From the NCBI GenBank assembly GCA_012511645.1, contig JAAZFP010000236.1, positions 1 to 7,026 of the forward strand: DNA of 7,026 bases. Direction: 5' to 3'. Positions 1 through 5,559 of the stretch are shown here, one piece after another. Within the stretch, counting starts at the first letter, position 1; the number at the start of each line of letters is the position of its first letter. The notes beneath the pieces are model-generated. The model did not search any database. It was not told where the DNA came from and saw only the letters and a list, made by a program, of their open reading frames with translations. Source of the DNA: Microbacteriaceae bacterium (lineage in GTDB: Bacteria > Actinomycetota > Actinomycetes > Actinomycetales > Microbacteriaceae). A program made the translations under genes and the position numbers.

Positions 1-825
1 GAGCAGGGTGATGAGGCCCGCGTCGAAGGTGGCACCTGCGAGCGCGAGCCCCACGATGGCGGGGCTGACGAAGTGGGTGCTCGATGTAAGTGAGTCGAGC
101 ACGGGGCGCTCTTTGAAGCGCAGGCCCTTCGCCGAGTAGGCAACGACTGCGAAGGTGCTGATGGCGAGGGCAACCCACGCGAGCGGACCACCTGCGGCGG
201 CAAGAATGATGAGAAACGGTACGTTTGACCAGACGGCGAGGTGCAGCATTGGTCGGTGAAATTGCGGCGCAAGCAGCGCACCCTCAATGCCGCCTTTGCG
301 CGGATTGTGCAGGTCCGAGTCGTAGTCAAAGACATCGTTGATACCGTACATCGCCAGGTTATACGGAACCAGATAGTAGAGGGTGCCGACCACGAGCAGC
401 CAGTCGATCTCGCGCGTGGTGAGCAGCATGGCCGCGGCGAAGGGAAACGCGGTGTTGACCCAGCTGACCGGCCGCGAGGCAACGAATGCCTGGCGCAGCA
501 GCTCGCGCATGCTCACGCCGCCGGGGCGGGTGAACAGCGCCCACAGCGCGGGCAGCGCGATCACGATGGCGAGCGGGTAGGCGAAATCTTCGATGGGGGC
601 GAGGCCGATGCGTGGGCCCGAAATCAGCGCAGGCGCGTAGCTGAAGAGACCGAAGCCGATCATGAGGCTGTCAAAGATCGCGGTGAGCACGATCAGCGCT
701 ACGCCCGCGAGTGCGACGGCGCCCCATTGCGCGCGGTGCGCGCCAGCACGGCGGCTGAGCAGCACGCCCGCGGCGACCGCAACCGCGAGAAAGCCCGCGG
801 AGATGAGCGCGTAGGTGGCGGTCAT
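1..825 (-). CDS. Fused C50 carotenoid cyclase subunit (CrtYf-like) / lycopene elongase (CrtEb-like, UbiA family), 3' end outside window
   Basis: An open minus-strand frame of 275 codons has no stop before the left edge. Residues 1-~105 form a small hydrophobic cyclase-subunit domain with about three membrane segments and the PIEDF motif (77-81) of the heterodimeric lycopene cyclase family. Residues from ~110 are a UbiA-type prenyltransferase: N163-D164-x2-D167-x3-D171 (the NDxxDxxxD Mg-diphosphate site), then the Y230-S231 / R236-x-K238 / D244 segment typical of lycopene elongases. Family knowledge: CrtEb adds dimethylallyl units to both ends of lycopene (C40 to C50), and CrtYe/CrtYf then close the rings, all in the membrane. 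In Corynebacterium these are separate genes; here they are continuous with almost no linker. ATG 825 overlaps the crtYe stop as ATGA. An in-frame ATG at 510 (codon 106) could restart a separate elongase. By family length about 130 residues are missing. Domain calls are firm; ring type and substrate are inferred. Confidence 0.9.
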   Translation of the reverse strand, partial: MTATYALISAGFLAVAVAAGVLLSRRAGAHRAQWGAVALAGVALIVLTAIFDSLMIGFGLFSYAPALISGPRIGLAPIEDFAYPLAIVIALPALWALFTRPGGVSMRELLRQAFVASRPVSWVNTAFPFAAAMLLTTREIDWLLVVGTLYYLVPYNLAMYGINDVFDYDSDLHNPRKGGIEGALLAPQFHRPMLHLAVWSNVPFLIILAAAGGPLAWVALAISTFAVVAYSAKGLRFKERPVLDSLTSSTHFVSPAIVGLALAGATFDAGLITLL

Positions 826-1178
826 GCGTCAGACCCGCCCGCGTTGTCTCCAGGCCCGCGCCCGCGCGTGCCGTGCAGCTTCGCCGATCCGGTGAAGAGC
901 ACCATCGTGCACAGCACCAGGAAGACCAGGAACACCGGTTCTTCGAGGGGCAGCTCGGGCGCGAGCATGATGCCCGTCGAGATGTCGGCGGCGCCGTGCA
1001 AAAAGATGCCGCTCGCGATGCCGGCCGCATCCCACAACAGCAGGAAGGCGGCGCCCGCGAGCGTCACGAGCGTCGCCGAGGCGGCGTCACGCCAAAAGAA
1101 GAGTCGAAACCGCAAGTCGATCAGCAGCATGCAGCCGATTGCGACGAGCAGGCTCGCGAGATACCAAACCCCGCTCAT
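822..1178 (-). CDS. crtYe: C50 carotenoid / lycopene cyclase subunit (CrtYe-like)
   Basis: This 118-residue protein is very hydrophobic, with three likely membrane segments (about 4-20, 35-55 and 82-97). The motif PELPLEEPVFL (74-84) matches the conserved acidic P-x-E-E/D patch of the small lycopene cyclase domain family. Two such small proteins form a heterodimer that cyclises the ends of lycopene or its C50 derivative; the partner here is the N-terminal half of the next gene. The polar Gly/Arg-rich C-terminus (101-118) is probably a cytoplasmic tail. Both ends are ATGA overlaps: the start with the crtI stop at 1175-1178, the stop with the next start at 822-825. The ribosome-binding site is weak (GAGAGAC, about 10 nt upstream), so translation probably depends on coupling to crtI. 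The symbol is by position and family; a gamma-type (CrtYg) or beta-type (LbtA) counterpart is equally possible. Confidence 0.85.
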   Translation of the reverse strand: MSGVWYLASLLVAIGCMLLIDLRFRLFFWRDAASATLVTLAGAAFLLLWDAAGIASGIFLHGAADISTGIMLAPELPLEEPVFLVFLVLCTMVLFTGSAKLHGTRGRGPGDNAGGSDA

Positions 1179-2800
1179 TGCTGCGCTGTCTCTCGGGTGA
1201 GGTGCGGCTCTCGGGTGAGGCGTGGCACGCGCTGATCACGAGGAACGAGGGGGCCTGGTGAGTCATCGCCGCGCACGTGCTTGAGCACGAGCTCAGCGCT
1301 GATGAGACACATCGGTACACCGACCCCGGGCGCGGTGGTCGCGCCCGCGAAGAACAGCCCATCGACCTTCTTCGAGCGGTTCTGCGCGCGGAACATCGCG
1401 CTCTGGCTGAGAATGTGTGAGGGGCCGAGCATGCCGCCGCTCCACGAGTGGTAGTCGTTCGCGAAGTCGGCGGGGCCGAGTGTCTCGCGCACGACGATGC
1501 GGTCGCGCAGGTCGTCGATGCTGGCCCACGCCGCGATCTGATCGATGGCCGCGTCGGTCGCGCGTTCGACGGCGTCGCTGCCCGCGCCCTCGCTGCCGCC
1601 GGTGCCAATGCTTGGATCGGCGGGCACGGGGATCAGCACGAACAGGTTCTCGTGGCCGGCCGGAGCGACATCGGGATCGGTGGCGCTCGGCTTGCAGACG
1701 TAGATCGATGCGGGCTCGGGTACGTGCGGGTTGTTGCCGAAGATTGCCTCGAAATTGGCGTGCCAGTCGCGGGTGAAAAACAGTGAGTGGTGCTCAAGCT
1801 CGGGCAGTTCACCGCGCACCCCGAGCATCGCGATGACCGCACCCGGGCCGCTCTGGCGACGCCGCCACCACGACGCGGGGTAGCTCTGCGCCTCGGGTGC
1901 GAGAATCCGGGTCTCGGTGTGGTGCAGGTCGGCGGCTGAGACGCCCCGGTTCGCGTGTTCAATGTGCTCGGCGCCGTTGCCGCCGTTGCCGCCACTGACC
2001 CAGCGCACCCCGCTCGCGGTGAGCCGACCGCGGTCGCGGCGGGTGAGGATCTCGGTGACCTCGGCACCCGTCACGATCTCGACCCCGTGCTCGCGTGCGA
2101 GCGCCTCGATGCGTTCGACCAGGCGCCAGAACCCGCCCGTCGGATACTGCACGCCCTCGTCGAGGTCGAGCGCGCTCATCAGGTGGTACATCGCGGGCGC
2201 ACGGCTCGGGTCAGTGCCGAGAAAGACCGCAGGATAGCCGAGTACCTGGCGCAACACGGGGTCGCTGAAGCGCTTCGCGACGAATCGTTCGAGCGAGGTG
2301 CCGAGCAGTGAGGCAAGCTGCGGAGCTGCGGCGAGCACCTCACGCCTTGCAAGCGATCGCAGGTTGGTGAAGGGGTTGTAGAGAAAGTAGTCTTCGGCCA
2401 GGCCCGAAGCACGCGCGGCCGAGGCGAGATAGGCGCGAAGCGTCCTGGCGCTGCCCGGCTCTCGTGCTTCGAATGCGTCGAGCACACGGTCGGCGCCGAA
2501 GGGAATCGTGAGCGGCTCACTGCCCTCGGCATACACCCGGTACCCGGGGTCGAGGGTGACGAGGTCAAGCTGGGCCTCGGTGGTCGTGCCCATCATCTCG
2601 AAGAAGTGGTCGAACACGTTGGGCATCAGGTACCACGATGGCCCCGTGTCGAAGCGAAACCCGTCGCGTTCGATGGTGCCAGCTCTGCCACCCACGCGGT
2701 CGCCGCGTTCGAGCAGTTTCACCTGGTGCCCCTCGCGTGCGAGGAGGGCTGCGGTGGCGAGGCCAGCGATGCCGCCGCCGCTGCTCACGGTGCGGGTCAT
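1175..2800 (-). CDS. crtI: Phytoene desaturase (lycopene-forming), CrtI family
   Basis: The product is 541 residues, normal for bacterial CrtI, an FAD-dependent, membrane-associated enzyme that introduces double bonds into phytoene to give lycopene. The N-terminal dinucleotide fold shows G8-x-G10-x-x-G13, followed by an acidic strand end (E31) and GGRAGT (37-42). The middle carries SAADLHHTET (288-297). The C-terminal FAD signature FAGATTAPGVGVPM (484-497) is intact. The ATG at 2800 was chosen because the dinucleotide fold begins at once, AAGGGG lies 9 nt upstream, and the start overlaps the crtB stop as ATGA; an upstream in-frame extension to 2986 would only read through crtB. Oddities are the unusually polar first strand (TVSS before GGG), a Gly/Asn loop (270-276) coded by a 9-bp tandem repeat, and a charged tail (about 511-541) with a duplicated LTRE unit. 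The product feeds the elongase and cyclase encoded downstream. Confidence 0.95.
   Translation of the reverse strand: MTRTVSSGGGIAGLATAALLAREGHQVKLLERGDRVGGRAGTIERDGFRFDTGPSWYLMPNVFDHFFEMMGTTTEAQLDLVTLDPGYRVYAEGSEPLTIPFGADRVLDAFEAREPGSARTLRAYLASAARASGLAEDYFLYNPFTNLRSLARREVLAAAPQLASLLGTSLERFVAKRFSDPVLRQVLGYPAVFLGTDPSRAPAMYHLMSALDLDEGVQYPTGGFWRLVERIEALAREHGVEIVTGAEVTEILTRRDRGRLTASGVRWVSGGNGGNGAEHIEHANRGVSAADLHHTETRILAPEAQSYPASWWRRRQSGPGAVIAMLGVRGELPELEHHSLFFTRDWHANFEAIFGNNPHVPEPASIYVCKPSATDPDVAPAGHENLFVLIPVPADPSIGTGGSEGAGSDAVERATDAAIDQIAAWASIDDLRDRIVVRETLGPADFANDYHSWSGGMLGPSHILSQSAMFRAQNRSKKVDGLFFAGATTAPGVGVPMCLISAELVLKHVRGDDSPGPLVPRDQRVPRLTREPHLTRETAQQ
1190..1220 (-). repeat. 18-bp tandem duplication in the crtI 3' end
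   Basis: The 13-mer CTCTCGGGTGAGG occurs at 1190-1202 and again at 1208-1220, offset 18 bp. It stays in frame and codes the repeated LTRE units (528-537) of the CrtI tail, outside the conserved fold. Probably a slippage duplication. Confidence 0.7.
1973..1993 (-). repeat. 9-bp tandem repeat coding a Gly/Asn loop in CrtI
   Basis: GCCGTTGCC is repeated at 1973-1981 and 1982-1990, followed by a partial GCC. On the coding strand it gives GGNGGNG (residues 270-276), in a position where CrtI proteins have a surface turn. This is the kind of microsatellite that can vary between strains. Confidence 0.65.
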
Positions 2801-3741
2801 GCGATGCGCCCCTTTCGGAACATGCTGCCACGAACGGCGGCGCTGCCCCGGCGAACCGCGATGCTCTCGCGCATGATGAGCCACGCCTTTTCGGGGCCGG
2901 GCACCCGCACACGTCTCGAGTACAGCTGCGCTGCGGGCACGCGTTCGAGCCGGTCGGTGAGCCGCGCGAAGAGGCGCAGCGCGCACGCGACGGAGAGTCG
3001 AGCATCACGCGGGAGCAGTGCGAGGGTGCCGCGAGCAGTGCCGAGCTGCTCGCGGATCGTCGCGATCCATCGAGCCTGATCGTCAGCGCTCAGGCGACCC
3101 TGGTCGCTGAGGTAGCTGCGGCCCAACCTGTCGCTGTCATCGGCGAGGTCTCGCAGGAAGTTGACGTTCTGAAACGCGGCGCCGAGGCTGCGCGCGCCCC
3201 GCTCAAGCTCGCGCGAGGTCGCTTCATCGTGCGGCTCGTCGCGCACAAACACGCGCAGGCACATGAGGCCGATCACCTCGGCCGACCCGTAGACGTAGTC
3301 GGCGTGCTCTTGCTCATCGAACACCTGTGGGTGATGCGCTTGGGAATCGGTGAGATCGGTGCGCATGGAGGCAAAGAACGGCCTGGTGAGGCTGGTGTCG
3401 ATGCCCGAGGCGCGCGCCGTGTGCGCAAAGGCGTGCACAATCGGGTTGCTGCTGTAGCCGTGGCGCAGCGCGCTCTCGGTCTCTGTCTCGAGCTGGTCGA
3501 GCGCCTCGTGCTGCTGGGTGAGCGTTTCTCCGGGGAGTTCGCTTACGCCATCGACGAGCTCATCGGCGACCCGCGCGAGCGCGTAGATGTTTCGCACATG
3601 CGAGCGGTGGCGGTGACCCAGCAGCCGGGTGGCGACGCCGAACGAGGTTGAGTACGCGCGAATAATCTGGTCGGCGGCACGCTCGGAAGCCGCGGTGTAG
3701 CGGGCGAGCGAGTCGAGGTGATCGAGCGAGTCGCGGGTCAT
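2797..3741 (-). CDS. crtB: Phytoene synthase (squalene/phytoene synthase family)
   Basis: The 314-residue protein has the two aspartate-rich sites of head-to-head prenyl synthases: D60-E-L-V-D64, and D198-L-A-D-D202 within the NFLRD...RLGRSYL segment (194-211). YVYGSAEVIG (149-158) is another hallmark. It condenses two GGPP molecules through prephytoene diphosphate to phytoene, the first committed carotenoid step. The start at 3741 (MTRDSL...) is preferred because it overlaps the crtE stop as ATGA and has GAGG about 10 nt upstream; the longer in-frame ATG at 3837 lies inside crtE and adds an unrelated Arg-rich stretch. The stop overlaps the crtI start the same way. The Arg-rich C-terminus (297-312, several R/K) may help membrane association, which is inference. 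Confidence 0.95.
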   Translation of the reverse strand: MTRDSLDHLDSLARYTAASERAADQIIRAYSTSFGVATRLLGHRHRSHVRNIYALARVADELVDGVSELPGETLTQQHEALDQLETETESALRHGYSSNPIVHAFAHTARASGIDTSLTRPFFASMRTDLTDSQAHHPQVFDEQEHADYVYGSAEVIGLMCLRVFVRDEPHDEATSRELERGARSLGAAFQNVNFLRDLADDSDRLGRSYLSDQGRLSADDQARWIATIREQLGTARGTLALLPRDARLSVACALRLFARLTDRLERVPAAQLYSRRVRVPGPEKAWLIMRESIAVRRGSAAVRGSMFRKGRIA

Positions 3742-4826
3742 GAGCGGCGATCCTCGAGAGAGGTGGCGATGCCGCTGATGAGTCGAGCGAGCTGCGAGGG
3801 AACGCGGGACTCTGGCGATGCCATCACGTTGAAGCATGCTCGCAACTGATCGTCAATGAGTGAACGAATGAACTGCTCGGCGCCACACTGCGAAAGCAGG
3901 CGCTGGATGTGTCGCGCAGCGCTGTCGCTGAGCTCTGGATTGCCGAAATCGGGTTCGATGCTCGGCCACGCACTCGTCATGCGCGCATACGCGATGATGG
4001 CGGTCTCTTTGCCCTCGCGAAGGTCAGAGAAGGCGTCTTTGCCGTGCTCGCGTGGGTCGCCGAAGGTGGAGAGCAGGTCGTCTTGCAACTGACACGCCAC
4101 GCCCAGGTGTCGCCCGATTTCGCCGGTTGGGCCCTCGGCGCGGCTCGAGGACCCCGCAAGAATCGATGCGGCCTTGAGTGGGAGCTCAAAGGTGTAGGTG
4201 GCGGTCTTGAAGCGGCTCATGCTGAGCACCGTGGTGAGATCTGCGGGGATAACGCTGTCGCTGAGCCCCACATCGAGGTGTTCGCCGACCACCGACTCGG
4301 TGATGGTGTGGTCGAGCAGGTCGAGTAGCTGTGTGCGCAGTGCTTCGGGCAGTGGTTCTCGCGCAAATACCTGGTGAGTCAGTGAGAGCATGAGATCGCC
4401 CATGAGAATGCCGCCGGTGCGGGCCCAGTGCAGATCTTTGGGACTGTGGAGCTCGCGGCTCTGCAGAATCGAGCCAATCAGATTTGGCCGACCGCGCCGC
4501 GTGAGATCGCCGACAATCACATCGTCGTGCAGCAGGAATGAGTAGTGCAGCAGTTCGATTGCGGCCGCGATGCGGAACGCGGAGTCACGAAAGACCGGGC
4601 CACCACCCTGGGCCGAGGTGAGAGCGTCGAACGCGCCGAGCAAGAGCCGTGGCCGAACCATCTTTCCGCCGAGCACGCGCCCAGAGGCGAGGTTCCACAG
4701 CTCTGAGAAATGAGTGCCGTATGCCGCTGCCCGCAGCGTGCGCTGTGCAAGAAGTTTTGAGAGTTCGGCCTCGACTTCTTGGGTGCTGGACAAGAGATCG
4801 AGTGAGGCGGTGATCGGTGAGTTCAC
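3738..4826 (-). CDS. crtE: Geranylgeranyl diphosphate synthase (polyprenyl synthetase family)
   Basis: From a GTG at 4826 the product is 362 residues, the usual length for actinobacterial GGPP synthases. The first Asp-rich motif is D101-D102-x4-D107, followed by R110-R111; the second region is QLQDDLLSTFGD (247-257). The last aspartate of a textbook DDxxD is replaced there by S253. From memory, actinobacterial homologues often vary at this position, so I do not read it as damage. Other family marks are GGKMVRPR (53-60) and GKDAFSDLREGKET (262-275). It extends prenyl diphosphates with IPP to C20, supplying CrtB. The GTG is chosen because AGGA sits 5 nt upstream and homology begins soon after; the longer in-frame ATG at 4934 would place the start upstream of the predicted -10 and is rejected. 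It is the first gene of the operon. Confidence 0.93.
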   Translation of the reverse strand: MNSPITASLDLLSSTQEVEAELSKLLAQRTLRAAAYGTHFSELWNLASGRVLGGKMVRPRLLLGAFDALTSAQGGGPVFRDSAFRIAAAIELLHYSFLLHDDVIVGDLTRRGRPNLIGSILQSRELHSPKDLHWARTGGILMGDLMLSLTHQVFAREPLPEALRTQLLDLLDHTITESVVGEHLDVGLSDSVIPADLTTVLSMSRFKTATYTFELPLKAASILAGSSSRAEGPTGEIGRHLGVACQLQDDLLSTFGDPREHGKDAFSDLREGKETAIIAYARMTSAWPSIEPDFGNPELSDSAARHIQRLLSQCGAEQFIRSLIDDQLRACFNVMASPESRVPSQLARLISGIATSLEDRRS

Positions 4827-4831
4827 GGTGT

Positions 4832-4835
4832 TCCT
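4832..4835 (-). promoter_or_regulatory. Ribosome-binding site that fixes the crtE GTG start
   Basis: On the minus strand AGGA lies 5 nt before the GTG at 4826, in a purine-rich leader (4836-4860). No comparable site precedes the upstream ATG at 4934, which supports the shorter CrtE. Confidence 0.65.
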
Positions 4836-4900
4836 GTCTCTTTCTCTTTGATTCTCTTGGCGCAGCGAATAAGCTATCCATTGGTTAAACTTAGTTATGA

Positions 4901-4913
4901 GAGTACTATACTC
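4901..4913. promoter_or_regulatory. Inverted repeat over the crtE -10: candidate operator
   Basis: GAGTA-CTA-TACTC is a perfect 5-3-5 inverted repeat. It encloses the crtE -10 (TATAGT, minus strand) and also TATACT on the plus strand (4907-4912), a possible -10 for the divergent regulator. Outer TGAG/CTCA bases extend the symmetry if one base is bulged. A repressor bound here would block both directions. The MarR protein encoded alongside is the obvious candidate, but this is inferred. Confidence 0.45.
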
Positions 4914-4934
4914 AGAAGTAGATATTAACCTCAA
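4905..4934 (-). promoter_or_regulatory. Predicted promoter of the crtE operon
   Basis: On the minus strand TTGAGG (4934-4929) and TATAGT (4910-4905) are separated by 18 nt and match the sigma70-type consensus at 4/6 and 5/6 positions. Transcription would start near 4898, giving a leader of about 70 nt before the crtE GTG. The assignment is from sequence pattern only. Confidence 0.6.
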
Positions 4935-4936
4935 GT

Positions 4937-4964
4937 TGAATATTTTTCACCGAATGAATATTCA
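4937..4964. repeat. TGAATATT direct repeat, second copy a perfect palindrome: candidate regulator site
   Basis: TGAATATT occurs at 4937-4944 and 4955-4962, 18 bp apart. The second copy completes the palindrome TGAATATTCA (4955-4964). A third small symmetry, TCAA-G-TTGA (4931-4939), abuts the first copy and overlaps the crtE -35. Spacing is a little under two helical turns, as expected for two protein dimers on one face. The location is just upstream of the crtE -35 and between the divergent genes. Confidence 0.45.
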
Positions 4965-4980
4965 GTTCTAGGATGACGAT

Positions 4981-5559
4981 ATGTCGAATTTCGACGAACA
5001 CGCCAGGCGTGACCAGATCTCAGACCACCTCTACCAGGTGGATTCGAGCGACCCCAGAAGCGAACTCGTCGATCGATCAGACCTGTCGCCAGAAGAAGTC
5101 GCTCACATCGGCAAGGTCATGGTCTCCATGTCTCGCCTGCGCGAGGCCGAGCAGGCGTTGACTGATGCATCAGAGAAATACATGCAGCTCAGCTCGCATG
5201 ACATGCGAGCCCTGCACTACCTCATCGTTGCGAAAAACCGTGGCGAAATGGTGACGCCCGGCATGATTGCCGCATTCCTCGAAATCTCACCTGCATCGAC
5301 CACAAAGCTGCTGAACCGGCTCGAAAAGGGTGACCACATTGTGCGTCGGGTGCACCCTATGGATCGCCGCGCGTTCGCCATTGAGGTGACGCCCGAAACT
5401 GAGGCCTCAGCGATGCAGACCGTTGGTAAGCAGCACGCCAAACGCTTTCACGCCGCAGCGCGACTCACGTGGGATGAACGTGACGTGGTGATTCGTTTTC
5501 TTGACGACATGACCGACGAGATCGCTCTCACGAAGGTTGATTGGGCCGAGAGTAACTGA
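4981..5559 (+). CDS. MarR-family transcriptional regulator, CrtR-like, probable carotenoid operon regulator
   Basis: The 192-residue protein contains a winged helix-turn-helix: a helix at 72-84, VTPGMIAAFLEIS (91-103), recognition helix PASTTKLLNRLEKGD (104-118), and a wing with the DRR signature (128-130) common in MarR proteins. The N-terminal ~45 residues are acidic and longer than in a minimal MarR (about 140-150 aa); the C-terminal helices would form the dimer. The ATG at 4981 has AGGA 7 nt upstream (4970-4973). It is divergent from crtE across the AT-rich gap. In Corynebacterium glutamicum a MarR protein, CrtR, in the same position represses the crt operon and is relieved by GGPP and other prenyl diphosphates. 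The same role here is inference from family and position. Its last 112 bp are overlapped antisense by the transporter gene. Confidence 0.85.
   Translation: MSNFDEHARRDQISDHLYQVDSSDPRSELVDRSDLSPEEVAHIGKVMVSMSRLREAEQALTDASEKYMQLSSHDMRALHYLIVAKNRGEMVTPGMIAAFLEISPASTTKLLNRLEKGDHIVRRVHPMDRRAFAIEVTPETEASAMQTVGKQHAKRFHAAARLTWDERDVVIRFLDDMTDEIALTKVDWAESN

Larger units (their letters stand above)
4827..4980. other. AT-rich divergent intergenic control region between crtE and the MarR gene
   Basis: This is the only real gap between genes. Its base composition differs sharply from the GC-rich flanks, most strongly at about 4865-4975. It contains a candidate crtE promoter, a partly overlapping candidate regulator -10, an inverted repeat over both, and a repeated TGAATATT element. 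No small reading frame or RNA structure stood out in it. Confidence 0.8.

Noticed and set aside
241..1200. Plus-strand open frame of 319 codons
   Set aside because: It lies antisense to the cyclase/elongase and crtYe genes, whose motifs are clear. The product is a low-complexity Arg/Glu/His/Ala-rich sequence typical of a GC-rich shadow frame.
2801..2986. 62-residue N-terminal extension of CrtI from 2986
   Set aside because: It overlaps crtB deeply and has no family resemblance; CrtI proteins start at the dinucleotide fold, as from ATG 2800.
2638..3651. Plus-strand open frame of 337 codons
   Set aside because: Antisense to crtB and the start of crtI, both with intact catalytic motifs. No domain or good start site was seen.
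3742..3837. 32-residue N-terminal extension of CrtB from 3837
   Set aside because: It lies within the crtE 3' end and is an Arg/His-rich shadow sequence; the ATGA overlap at 3738-3741 is the better start.
4827..4934. 36-residue N-terminal extension of CrtE from ATG 4934
   Set aside because: It would put the start upstream of the predicted promoter -10, through AT-rich control DNA. The GTG at 4826 has a good ribosome-binding site and fits the family length.
4973..5161. 62-codon plus-strand frame starting 8 nt before the regulator
   Set aside because: It is in another frame of the MarR gene, lacks its own ribosome-binding site at normal distance (AGGATG overlaps its ATG), and shows no recognisable protein.
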